64,000 nt of DNA, taken from assembly GCF_011808225.1 (NCBI RefSeq), contig NZ_SOYS01000001.1, forward strand, positions 758,517 through 822,516. Reading direction: 5' to 3'. The notes under the pieces are model-generated. The model saw only the letters and a program-made list of their open reading frames with translations. It made no database searches and had not been told where the DNA came from. Source of the DNA: Cedecea colo (GTDB lineage Bacteria > Pseudomonadota > Gammaproteobacteria > Enterobacterales > Enterobacteriaceae). A program made the position numbers and the translations under genes. How positions within the stretch are numbered: the stretch's first letter is position 1; each line of letters opens with the position of its first letter. This document shows positions 16,957-28,715 of this stretch, in pieces.

Positions 16957-19935
16957 TCAGAAACTAAAACGATAGCCTGCATTAACCTTATTCTGCGTAA
17001 AGCGCTTGCCGTTAACTCTTTCCATATCGAAATATAATTCGTGCTGCCTGGCAATGCCTGCGCTGACCCCCACGCCGTTTGACCAGAAGTCGCCTCTGAA
17101 AGAGTGGCCCTCTTTATTCCCGTTCAGCCGATAACTGGCCTTACCTTTAAATTCATGCAGATAATTGCTCTTAAAATAGAAGTTTATCGGCGTTTCGCCT
17201 TCCCGCGCGCTGTAGCCAAGCAGGCCGCCTGCCCTTCCTGTTGCTGAGGTGTAACCGGAAAGATCCACCGTCAGGCCATTTGTGTTATGGAAACGGCTGC
17301 TTTCCTGGCGGAATACCAGCGTCTGCAGCTGAGGCTCTATATAAGGTCCGGCGTTTTCACCGGAAAAATAGAAGCGCTTGCCGCTTTCCAGAGACAGGGA
17401 TAAGCCATTCGAAGCCGCCTTGCCGCTGACCTCATTTCCCTGGGTATCCAGCACGCTGATTGCGGTGCGCATGCGGTTATATTTAAACGCGGCATCAAGG
17501 TAAAAACCGCTATCGTGCAGATACCCGGCGTACAGACCAACATTATAATTTTTTACATTACCGCTTCCGTTCAGGTAGGTCTGATCGGAAACGGTGCTGC
17601 CCGCGGCAAACCCCATATAAGTCAAGCTATTCGCCTGAGGCCACTGTTTATCCGCGCCAAGCTGATAACCGCGATAGTTCATCAGGAAGCCGTTAAGCTT
17701 GCCGTTATCAAAGGCACGGAAGTTGCCGCCATAGCCGTGCAGCCAGACGTTTTCATCTTTCTCCTCCCGACGAATCTGTCCCATACGCTGCATCAGCGTG
17801 CTCATATCGGCAAATTTGAGCAGATAGCCAATATTGAGTGTATTTGCCGAAGCGCTGGCCGCGCTGGAGATCGGCGGCTGCGGCTGAGGCACAGGAACTG
17901 GTGGTGGTTCCGGCCGGGCCTGAGCCAGCGAAACAAGCTGCCAGTTCTTCTCCTGCTGGCGGAGGCTGTATACATATCCTCCTAACTCTACGTCATTTTT
18001 CAGGGAAAATTTCCCTCCGCCGTCCGCGGTTTCTACCAGCGTCAGAACTTCCTTGCCGTCCGTTTCGGCGCTGCCATTGTTAGTGACGGTAAGCTGGTGC
18101 TCGCCACGCGTTGTGCCGCTGACGGCAATGACATCTCCTTTCAGCGCAGCCAGGTCGGTACGCATAGTAAAGTTTCCGCGTCCGCTTAAACTCGTCGCCC
18201 GTAAAGTTTTAAACTTCTCTGTACCGCCGAAATTTACCGTACCATTATCAAGCGCCAGTTCGCTGACGTCGGAGCTGTCGCTCATATTCCACAGGCTGTT
18301 GCGCAGCGAAAGATTAACCACGCCGCCATTCGTGCGGGAAGCCAATCCGTTAAGCACCGACCCATCCGCCATGTCCAGCGCGATGGCGGCATTATTCCTG
18401 GCATACAGTCCGCCATCAACCATCATGTGGCCGCTGCCTTTAATCCAGGATGCGGGACTGTCAGTCGCCATGGCGATCTCAGAACCGCTAATACTTGTCG
18501 CCCCGGAAAAATTAATCTGACCGCCGTTGTTCGCTACCAGTGCGTAGGTCGACGGTGCGACACTGAGCGAGCTATCGGTCATATTGACTTCGCCGCCGGT
18601 GACCGCCCATATACCGTAAGCGCCCTGCGCCGCAGCCTGGACCTTATGCAGATTAAGCACCGTTCCCGCCTGCTGTGCGCTGGCGGCGAGTCCTTTCGCC
18701 CTCACGGAGCTGTTATTGATTGTCACAACGGGCGCGGTATTGCCGCTCGTTCTTGCGGCGATAATGCCCGCCCCGTTTTCTGCTTTAAACTCACCGGCAG
18801 CAACGTTCGTCACGCCAGTTGTGAGCTCCATTGCCACCGCATTTTTACCGGAGGTATGAATGAGTAAGTTTTCCGCAGTCAGTTGTGATGCCTTATTGTA
18901 GGGCCCGGACAACCATATCGCGTGGGCGCCGTCGCCGCTGGTGGAAATGGAAGTCTTCCCTCTTAACGCCACATTCCCTGTCCCGACATTCAGATTCAGG
19001 CCATACCCATTCTTCCCGGTAGTGGAAACCGTCAGGTTTTCGGCGTCAACGCTGCTGCCTCCGTCATCTCCTGACAAATACAGGCCTGAATATCCCGTCT
19101 CGCCATTTATGTTAATAGACGACCCGGAGCCCAGACTGATATCCGCAGCGCCCTTATTAACTTTTATTCCGTGCGCATCGGTGGTCGTTATCTTAAGGTT
19201 GTTGGCAATAATTGTGGTCGGGCCGTTAGTCTCAATAGCCGCCGAAGTACCAAGCGTATCCCTGGTGTTAACAATATATTCGCTGCCTTCTCCAAGATTC
19301 AGTAACGATCTGTCTTTTCCCTGTGCCGTCATAATTCCCGTCGCGCTGGCACCCTGCGTGATAAGCTGTAAACGGCCGGTATGCAAATTACCACTCAGCC
19401 CGATCGCGGTTGCGTGTTTATCACTATGGGTAAAAATAGATGTATTATCCTCCAGGCTAACTACTCCGTTGCCGGCGTAAATCGCCCAGGCATGATCGTG
19501 CCCGGAAATATTCATGGTTAAATCCGAAGAGCGGATACTGAGCCCGTCCCCGGCCAGGACGCCATAGGTTGCTTGCGCGCTATCTTTAGCAGTTACCTCG
19601 ATGGACGAGTTTTTTCCCAGAGCGTGGGCAGGCGCTGCGCTAGCGCTGAGATTAATCCCGCTCACGGGCTGCATGCTGCCCTGCGTATTGACGATAAGGC
19701 TCACCTTCGCATCCCCTAACTGCAGGCCGGTGTTGTCATTAGCGCCTGAGATAATACCGTTAGCGTCGCCGGTGTTAATAACATCACCCGGATTAATCTG
19801 CTGTGACGCCAGATCAATGGTATTTAAATACAGAGTTGAGTTCACCGCTGGCGAAACAAAACTACCGCCAGAAATAATAAGCGACGACAATATCAACCTG
19901 GAGCGAATCAAATACGCGAGCGCACTCATCCTCAT
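16957..19935 (-). CDS. Classical autotransporter (type Va) with beta-helix-like passenger
   Basis: A 992-residue secreted surface protein. An N-terminal signal with hydrophobic core LIRSRLILSSLIISGG is followed by a long passenger (to about 670) of repeated strand-turn units rich in Gly, Ser, Thr and Asn, such as LTVSTTGKNGYGLNLN, as in pertactin-like beta-helices. A proline-rich linker PEPPPVPVPQPQPP near 677 leads to a beta-barrel of about 270 residues ending in the aromatic NAGYRFSF. The chosen ATG at 19935 has an AAGGA site; an upstream ATG at 19983 has none. No protease triad or known adhesin motif was recognised. Likely role is adhesion or aggregation. Confidence 0.88.
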   Translation of the reverse strand: MRMSALAYLIRSRLILSSLIISGGSFVSPAVNSTLYLNTIDLASQQINPGDVINTGDANGIISGANDNTGLQLGDAKVSLIVNTQGSMQPVSGINLSASAAPAHALGKNSSIEVTAKDSAQATYGVLAGDGLSIRSSDLTMNISGHDHAWAIYAGNGVVSLEDNTSIFTHSDKHATAIGLSGNLHTGRLQLITQGASATGIMTAQGKDRSLLNLGEGSEYIVNTRDTLGTSAAIETNGPTTIIANNLKITTTDAHGIKVNKGAADISLGSGSSININGETGYSGLYLSGDDGGSSVDAENLTVSTTGKNGYGLNLNVGTGNVALRGKTSISTSGDGAHAIWLSGPYNKASQLTAENLLIHTSGKNAVAMELTTGVTNVAAGEFKAENGAGIIAARTSGNTAPVVTINNSSVRAKGLAASAQQAGTVLNLHKVQAAAQGAYGIWAVTGGEVNMTDSSLSVAPSTYALVANNGGQINFSGATSISGSEIAMATDSPASWIKGSGHMMVDGGLYARNNAAIALDMADGSVLNGLASRTNGGVVNLSLRNSLWNMSDSSDVSELALDNGTVNFGGTEKFKTLRATSLSGRGNFTMRTDLAALKGDVIAVSGTTRGEHQLTVTNNGSAETDGKEVLTLVETADGGGKFSLKNDVELGGYVYSLRQQEKNWQLVSLAQARPEPPPVPVPQPQPPISSAASASANTLNIGYLLKFADMSTLMQRMGQIRREEKDENVWLHGYGGNFRAFDNGKLNGFLMNYRGYQLGADKQWPQANSLTYMGFAAGSTVSDQTYLNGSGNVKNYNVGLYAGYLHDSGFYLDAAFKYNRMRTAISVLDTQGNEVSGKAASNGLSLSLESGKRFYFSGENAGPYIEPQLQTLVFRQESSRFHNTNGLTVDLSGYTSATGRAGGLLGYSAREGETPINFYFKSNYLHEFKGKASYRLNGNKEGHSFRGDFWSNGVGVSAGIARQHELYFDMERVNGKRFTQNKVNAGYRFSF

Positions 19936-20068
19936 TGAACGATTCCTTGTAATGAGTTTAACGAAGGGAACCATCCGAAGCATCAGTCAATCTGCGGACG
20001 GGACGTAAGCTGCATGTTTTCAGTGGCACCCCGCTTTAATAGCAAGAAAATTCATTCCTTGTCAAAAT

Positions 20069-20150
20069 ATTACCTCCGCCGAAGGTTAATTTAAGAAAAT
20101 TACCTGAAGGTTAAAGTAATATTTATTATCGTTGCAAAGTTTTATTACCT
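20069..20150. promoter_or_regulatory. Repeated ATTACCT motifs upstream of the autotransporter gene
   Basis: ATTACCT occurs at 20069, 20099 and 20144; the first two are each followed by the complementary AGGTTAA (20084-ish and 20108) after seven and two bases. The arrangement looks like a cluster of operator half-sites. The regulator is unknown. Confidence 0.45.
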
Positions 20151-20249
20151 GTTCAAATAAAAACAGGCAAAGGCATTGTCTTATACGAGAAAATTAAACA
20201 GCGACGAAGAAAAGTCTTATTATAAATCACGCGATGCAGGCGAATTAAC

Positions 20250-20286
20250 GAAAAAAAAACCTGCGGGCAAAGCCCACAGGTTTTTA
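20250..20286 (-). terminator. pntAB terminator
   Basis: On the minus strand ACCTG(T)GGGC and GCCC(G)CAGGT form a stem followed by nine T residues, right after pntB. Confidence 0.92.
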
Positions 20287-20302
20287 TCTGTCGGTTCGAA
20301 CC

Positions 20303-21694
<1,392 letters not shown>

Positions 21695-21701
21695 TTACCC
21701 C

Positions 21702-23774
<2,073 letters not shown>

Positions 23775-24719
23775 ATGAAGCTCAAGAACACCCTTCTGGC
23801 GTCAGCCCTTATCTCCCTGACGACGCTTTCTGCTCAGGCAGCGCAGGAACTGACGCCAGATCAAGCGGCCTCTCTTAAACCTTTTGATCGCATCGTGGTG
23901 ACGGGGCGTTTTAACGCCATCAGCGACGCGGCTAAAGCCGTTTCTCGTCGGGCTGACGACGCCGGCGCCGCTTCTTTCTACATCCAGGATCTGAATGACA
24001 CCGGCAACAGCGGTAACTGGCGTGTAGTTGCTGATATTTTCCATGCGGATGCGCAGAAAGCCGAAGAAAAAGGCAACCGCGTCATCAATGGCGTGATGGA
24101 ATTGCCAAAAGCTCAGGCTTACCTGCTCGAACCCTTCGATACCGTTACCGTTCAGGGGTTCTACCGCAGCCAGCCGGAAGTTAATGACGTCATTACCAAA
24201 GCCGCTAAAGCAAAAGGCGCATCCTCTTTCTTTATCGTGCGTCAGGTCGATGCAAACCAGGGCGGCAACCAGCGTATAACCGCGTTCATCTATAAAGCCG
24301 ACGCCAAAAAACGCGTCGTGCAGGATCCGGATGCCATCCCTGCAAATTCAGAAGCGGGTAAAGCGGCACTGGCTGCCGGTGGTGCCGCTGCAAAAAACGT
24401 TGAAATTCCAGGCGTTGCCTCTTCCGCCACCCCAAGTTCTGACGTGGGCCGCTTCTTTGAAACCCAGTCATCAAAAGGTGGGCGTTACACTGTCACTCTG
24501 CCGGACGGCACGCAGGTGGAAGAGATCAACAAAATCACCGCCGCTCAGATGGTGCCTTTCGACAGCGTCAAGTTCACCGGCCACTACAGCGGCATGACCG
24601 AAGTGTCGTACCAGGTGGCGAAACGTGCAGCGAAGAAAGGCGCGAAGTTCTACCACGTGACCCGCCAGTGGCAGGAGCGTGGCGGCAACCTGACCGTCAG
24701 CGCCGACCTCTACAAATAA
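23775..24719 (+). CDS. ydgH: Periplasmic YdgH, three-repeat DUF1471/BhsA-McbA protein
   Basis: A 314-residue exported protein. The signal peptide MKLKNTLLASALISLTTLSAQA is followed by three copies of the YdgH/BhsA/McbA domain, beginning at about residues 35, 120 and 250; each has the pattern PFD-V-V-G with a following AAKAKGASSF-like helix and strand. An Ala-rich linker separates repeats two and three. E. coli YdgH (SafA-neighbouring family, envelope-stress linked) has the same layout and is also divergent from pntA. Its biochemical role is uncertain. Confidence 0.95.
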   Translation: MKLKNTLLASALISLTTLSAQAAQELTPDQAASLKPFDRIVVTGRFNAISDAAKAVSRRADDAGAASFYIQDLNDTGNSGNWRVVADIFHADAQKAEEKGNRVINGVMELPKAQAYLLEPFDTVTVQGFYRSQPEVNDVITKAAKAKGASSFFIVRQVDANQGGNQRITAFIYKADAKKRVVQDPDAIPANSEAGKAALAAGGAAAKNVEIPGVASSATPSSDVGRFFETQSSKGGRYTVTLPDGTQVEEINKITAAQMVPFDSVKFTGHYSGMTEVSYQVAKRAAKKGAKFYHVTRQWQERGGNLTVSADLYK

Positions 24720-24735
24720 TATAGCCATGTCCCGG

Positions 24736-24759
24736 GGGCAGCCTTCGCTGCCCTTTTTT
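24736..24759 (+). terminator. ydgH terminator
   Basis: GGGCAGC and GCTGCCC stem with a four-base CTTC loop followed by six T residues. Confidence 0.92.
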
Positions 24760-24916
24760 GTGCCCTCTTTTTGCCCGATTAGTCCAATTTATGGCGCATG
24801 CCATTGCAAGCAGCGTCTACACTCCGTAAAATTCCGCGCCTTAGCGTGATCCACCATTTTTATGCGAAAAAGCATAATAATTATTCTGGATCCTGCCTCA
24901 CATTTACTGGACAACT

Positions 24917-26299
24917 ATGGAAAAGAAACTTGGCCTCGCCGCGTTAACCGCCCTGGTCCTCAGCTCGATGCTCGGCGCAGGGGTATTTAGCCTGCCGCAA
25001 AATATGGCAAGCATCGCAAGCCCCGCAGCGCTGTTAATTGGCTGGGCAATCACCGGCGCAGGCATCCTGTTGCTGGCGCTCGCTATGCTGGTGCTGACCC
25101 GCCTGCGTCCGGAGCTGGATGGCGGAATATTTACCTATGCCCGTGAAGGTTTTGGTGAATTAATCGGCTTCTGCTCCGCCTGGGGATACTGGCTGTGCGC
25201 GGTTATCGCTAACGTTTCCTATCTCGTCATTGTGTTCTCAGCGTTAAGCTTCTTTACCGATACGCCAGAGCTGCGCCTGTTTGGCGATGGCAATACCTGG
25301 CAATCCATCGTTGGCGCGTCTGTCTTGTTATGGATGGTTCACTGGCTGGTGCTGCGCGGCGTGCAAACCGCAGCGAGTATTAATCTGGTCGCCACTCTCG
25401 CTAAGCTTCTCCCGCTCGGTATGTTTATCGTGCTCGCAGCCATGGCTTTTCAACTTCGTACTTTTAGCCTCGACTTTTCCGGCCTGGCGTTAGGCGTGCC
25501 GGTTTGGGAGCAGGTTAAAAACACCATGCTGATTACGCTGTGGGTATTTATTGGCGTTGAGGGCGCCGTGGTCGTTTCCGCCCGCGCGCGCAATAAAAAA
25601 GATGTAGGACGCGCAACCCTGCTGGCCGTCATCGCCGCGCTGGGTGTTTATCTACTGGTAACGCTGCTTTCTCTTGGCGTGGTGGCTCGCCCTGAGCTGG
25701 CGACGATGCGCAACCCATCCATGGCTGGCATCATGGTAGAGATGATGGGCCCCTGGGGCGAAGTTATCATCGCCGCAGGCCTTATCGTCTCCGTATGCGG
25801 CGCCTACCTGAGCTGGACTATTATGGCCGCAGAAGTGCCTTTGCTTGCCGCTACGTATAAAGCGTTCCCAAAAATTTTTGCGCGCCAGAATAAAAATAAC
25901 GCTCCTTCGGCGTCGCTATGGCTGACCAACATCAGCGTCCAGCTTTGCCTGGTATTAATCTGGCTGACCGGCTCTGACTACAACACGCTGCTGACGATTG
26001 CGTCGGAAATGATTCTGGTGCCCTATTTCCTGGTGGGCGCGTATTTATTAAAAGTGGCTATGCGTCCCCTGCATAAAGCCATCGGCCTCGGCGCATGCCT
26101 TTATGGCCTGTGGTTACTTTATGCGTCAGGCCCCATGCACCTCCTTTTGTCGGTGGTGTTATATGCTCCTGGATTACTTGTCTTTATGTACGCCCGCAGC
26201 ACGCATGCTCATGAAATCAAGCTGAATATGCAGGAAAAAACGATTATTACAGTGATGTTGCTTGCCTCTTTTCCGGCGACATGGATGTTGATGAAATAG
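24917..26299 (+). CDS. ydgI: YdgI, basic amino acid/ornithine antiporter family
   Basis: A 460-residue APC-superfamily transporter with about twelve membrane helices. The N-terminal helix TALVLSSMLGAGVFSLPQ carries the GAG-type substrate-binding break typical of arginine/ornithine and arginine/agmatine antiporters. Sequence is close to E. coli YdgI (ArcD family). Arginine:ornithine exchange is inferred from the family; no arginine deiminase genes are in the window. folM follows closely on the same strand. Confidence 0.92.
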   Translation: MEKKLGLAALTALVLSSMLGAGVFSLPQNMASIASPAALLIGWAITGAGILLLALAMLVLTRLRPELDGGIFTYAREGFGELIGFCSAWGYWLCAVIANVSYLVIVFSALSFFTDTPELRLFGDGNTWQSIVGASVLLWMVHWLVLRGVQTAASINLVATLAKLLPLGMFIVLAAMAFQLRTFSLDFSGLALGVPVWEQVKNTMLITLWVFIGVEGAVVVSARARNKKDVGRATLLAVIAALGVYLLVTLLSLGVVARPELATMRNPSMAGIMVEMMGPWGEVIIAAGLIVSVCGAYLSWTIMAAEVPLLAATYKAFPKIFARQNKNNAPSASLWLTNISVQLCLVLIWLTGSDYNTLLTIASEMILVPYFLVGAYLLKVAMRPLHKAIGLGACLYGLWLLYASGPMHLLLSVVLYAPGLLVFMYARSTHAHEIKLNMQEKTIITVMLLASFPATWMLMK

Positions 26300-26333
26300 C
26301 GCCGCCCGACCGGCAAGCATGGAGAACTTATTA

Positions 26334-27059
26334 GTGGATAACGTGTTTTCTGGCCGGCCCGTGCTGATTACCGGCGCTGGCCGTCGTATCGGCCTTGCGC
26401 TTGCGAAAGATTTTCTGTCGCGTCATCAGCCGGTTATTGTCAGTTTCAGGACTCGCTACCCTTCTATTGATGAGCTCGAACAGGCGGGCGCGCTTTGCCT
26501 GTTCAGCGATTTCTCTACGGATGAAGGGATCAGGGCCTTCGCGGATAGCGTTATGCAGCGATGCAACGGCCTGCGTGCCATTATTCACAACGCCAGCGCC
26601 TGGCAGGCCGAATCTCAAACGGTTGCGCATAGCGACACGCTTGCGGCCATGCTGCAAATTCACGTTAATACGCCTTACCTGCTGAATCATCTGTTCGAAC
26701 CTTTACTGCGCGGGCACGGCCACGCCGGTTCGGACATTATCCACTTTACCGATTATGTGGTTGAGCGCGGCAGCGACAAACATATCGCCTATGCCGCCAG
26801 TAAAGCTGCGTTAGATAACCTGACGCGTTCTTTCGCCCGTAAGCTGGCCCCTGAAGTGAAAGTCAATGCTATCGCTCCGGCCATGATTTCATTTAACGAA
26901 GGTGACGATGCGCAGTACCGCAAAGAAGCGCTGAATAAATCTTTGATGAAGGTGGCGCCGGGTGAAAAAGAGATCGTCGCCCTGGTAAATTACCTGCTGG
27001 AAAGCAGATATGTTACCGGACGCTCCCACGCGGTGGACGGCGGTCGTCCTCTTCGATAA
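26334..27059 (+). CDS. folM: Dihydromonapterin reductase FolM
   Basis: A 241-residue short-chain dehydrogenase. The NADP-binding TGAGRRIG is at about 13-20, the N-A-S motif is in HNASAW and the catalytic Y..SK is YAASKAALDN. FolM reduces dihydromonapterin to tetrahydromonapterin and has some dihydrofolate reductase activity. The GTG at 26334 is chosen because GGAGA precedes it and it gives the E. coli length; an ATG at 26319 in the same frame has no ribosome site. C-terminal DGGR is typical of the family. Confidence 0.93.
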   Translation: MDNVFSGRPVLITGAGRRIGLALAKDFLSRHQPVIVSFRTRYPSIDELEQAGALCLFSDFSTDEGIRAFADSVMQRCNGLRAIIHNASAWQAESQTVAHSDTLAAMLQIHVNTPYLLNHLFEPLLRGHGHAGSDIIHFTDYVVERGSDKHIAYAASKAALDNLTRSFARKLAPEVKVNAIAPAMISFNEGDDAQYRKEALNKSLMKVAPGEKEIVALVNYLLESRYVTGRSHAVDGGRPLR

Positions 27060-27062
27060 ATC

Positions 27063-27079
27063 TGTTTACCAGCGATTTA
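27063..27079 (+). promoter_or_regulatory. Possible PhoP box before rstA
   Basis: TGTTTA-N5-GATTTA resembles the PhoP direct repeat TGTTTA-N5-TGTTTA with a degenerate second half. rstA is a PhoP target in E. coli. The spacing to a clear -10 is not ideal. Confidence 0.35.
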
Positions 27080-27134
27080 TGGTGTAATAGATTCGCTCAG
27101 TGTATGTTTTCTCTTTTACCTGACGTGCCGGGTT

Positions 27135-27863
27135 ATGAATAAAATCGTATATGTGGAAGATGACCCGGAAGTGGGCGCGCTGATTGCAGCCTATCTGGGA
27201 AAACATGACATTGAAGTGATTGTTGAAAGCCGTGGCGACTGCGCCGAAGCGGTGATCAAACAGCAACAGCCCGATCTGGTGCTTCTGGACGTCATGCTGC
27301 CGGGTAAAGACGGCATGACGTTATGTCGGGATCTACGGCCACAGTGGGACGGCCCCATTGTTCTGCTGACCTCTCTCGACAGCGACATGAACCATATTCT
27401 GTCGCTGGAGATGGGCGCTAACGATTATATTCTGAAAACCACGCCTCCCGCCGTATTGTTGGCGCGTCTGCGCCTGCATTTACGGCAGCGAATCTCTGCA
27501 CAACACACCGTAGAAACCACGCCAGCGGCGTTAAAACCGCATAAGGCCATGAGGTTTGGCGCGCTTTGTATCGACCCACTGAACCGGCAGGTCACGCTCG
27601 GCGATGAGTATATTGCGCTTTCTACCGCAGATTTTGATTTGCTATGGGAGCTGGCCATGCACGCCGGACAAATTATGGACAGGGACGCGCTGCTGAAAAA
27701 CCTGCGTGGCGTAAGCTACGACGGCATGGACAGAAGCGTGGACGTTGCCATTTCCCGGCTGCGCAAAAAATTGTACGACAGCGCCACGGAACCTTTTCGC
27801 ATTAAAACCGTACGCAATAAAGGTTATCTTTTTGCGCCCCATGCCTGGGAAAGTACAGCGTGA
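27135..27863 (+). CDS. rstA: Response regulator RstA
   Basis: A 242-residue OmpR-family response regulator. The receiver domain has the acidic pair at E8-D9-D10, the phosphorylation site D52 in LLDVMLPG, and K102-like lysine in YILKTT. The winged-helix DNA-binding domain ends with IKTVRNKGYLFAP. It pairs with RstB, but in this genome an inverted zinT gene separates the two, which are adjacent in E. coli. In E. coli it is activated by PhoP and acts on asr, csgD and tus-region genes. Confidence 0.95.
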   Translation: MNKIVYVEDDPEVGALIAAYLGKHDIEVIVESRGDCAEAVIKQQQPDLVLLDVMLPGKDGMTLCRDLRPQWDGPIVLLTSLDSDMNHILSLEMGANDYILKTTPPAVLLARLRLHLRQRISAQHTVETTPAALKPHKAMRFGALCIDPLNRQVTLGDEYIALSTADFDLLWELAMHAGQIMDRDALLKNLRGVSYDGMDRSVDVAISRLRKKLYDSATEPFRIKTVRNKGYLFAPHAWESTA

Positions 27864-27872
27864 TGAAATAGC

Positions 27873-27894
27873 GATGCCGCGTGTAAGCGGCATC
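27873..27894. terminator. Hairpin between converging rstA and zinT
   Basis: GATGCCGC and GCGGCATC make a perfect 8-bp stem with a six-base loop between the two stop codons. The T-tract is short (TGTCCTTT), so strength is uncertain; it would end rstA transcription before zinT. Confidence 0.65.
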
Positions 27895-27900
27895 TGTCCT

Positions 27901-28536
27901 TTAGTGGTGCAGCATTTCATCCACCACCTGCGCGGTAGTCATGTTGTATGGATAGAAAGTCGGCCAGTTATCCATTTCTTTCAGCAGCGCTTCCTGAGAT
28001 TCATTCCCCAGGAAAATATGAAAATGCCGGGATTTACGCGGGCCGATAATATGGTCGCTGAACTGGACATATTTCGGTGCCGCAGACTGGCTGTCTTTAC
28101 ATTCAAAGAGGTAACGGACGCCCTTTTTCCCCGAGACATAGTGCAGGATTTTAAACCCGGCATAACGGTATTCGCAGGACTTCACATCTTTTCCGACATG
28201 GAATTCCATAACGTTATTCTCAATACCAATTGTATCGATATTGGTTGCGTAGCCTGTTTTGTAATAGGCTTCTAGTTCAGCAAGCGATTTGCCGCTTTTT
28301 TTTGCCTTTTGTTCCAGCACCGGCGTCAAATCGCCCTTCAGCAGATAGGGATTCAGCGACTGCCAGATGCCATCCCAGTCGCTCAACGCACGATCTTTAA
28401 CGTTTTTATCGTCAAACGTCCCTTCACTGGCTTTTTGTTCTGTCTCCGTTAAGGGCGCACCATGATGTGCATGGGCAAAAGCGTGTGAACTGCTCAGTAA
28501 TACTCCCATTCCCAGTAAAATAGCGGCGATCTTCAT
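27901..28536 (-). CDS. zinT: Periplasmic zinc/cadmium-binding protein ZinT
   Basis: A 211-residue exported metal-binding protein. The signal peptide MKIAAILLGMGVLLSSSHAFA is followed by the His-rich HAHHGAPLTETEQ and the conserved lipocalin-like ZinT domain; the metal-site histidines include the SRHFHIFLGNESQ segment near residue 175. ZinT works with ZnuA in zinc uptake under severe zinc limitation. The ATG at 28536 begins the signal peptide; a further ATG at 28563 is in frame but adds a hydrophilic tail. It is oriented opposite to rstA and rstB and is normally found elsewhere in E. coli. A Zur-like palindrome lies 41 bases upstream. Confidence 0.93.
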   Translation of the reverse strand: MKIAAILLGMGVLLSSSHAFAHAHHGAPLTETEQKASEGTFDDKNVKDRALSDWDGIWQSLNPYLLKGDLTPVLEQKAKKSGKSLAELEAYYKTGYATNIDTIGIENNVMEFHVGKDVKSCEYRYAGFKILHYVSGKKGVRYLFECKDSQSAAPKYVQFSDHIIGPRKSRHFHIFLGNESQEALLKEMDNWPTFYPYNMTTAQVVDEMLHH

Positions 28537-28576
28537 GATTGTTACTTTCTCCCGTGTGGTCATTCACCTTGTTTTA

Positions 28577-28590
28577 TATGTTATAACATA
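28577..28590. promoter_or_regulatory. Candidate Zur operator upstream of zinT
   Basis: TATGTTATAACATA is a perfect 14-bp palindrome with the TGTTATA-core common to enteric Zur sites (zinT, znuA). It lies between zinT and rstB, so zinc could in principle also affect the rstB side. Confidence 0.7.
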
Positions 28591-28609
28591 ACACTAAGCC
28601 ATGGCGAAA

Positions 28610-28679
28610 GCCTGCGTCTATAGCCAGACGCAGAGAACGCGAGCATACTTGTGCTCCATAACGCCCCTGAAGCGCAGGC
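28610..28679 (+). other. Competing inverted repeats in the rstB leader
   Basis: CTGCGTCT (28612-28619) pairs with AGACGCAG (28626-28633), while the overlapping GCCTGCG (28610-28616) can instead pair with CGCAGGC (28673-28679). The two structures exclude each other, which is attenuator-like in form; no function is known. Confidence 0.4.
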
Positions 28680-28715
28680 GGCAGAACCAGTTAATTGATA
28701 GATCGGTAATTTTTA

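Larger units (their letters stand above)
19936..20302. other. Intergenic region autotransporter to pntB
   Basis: This AT-rich gap holds the ATTACCT repeats and the pntB terminator. E. coli has several genes here (ynfM to tqsA region) that are absent. No coding frame is convincing. Confidence 0.55.
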
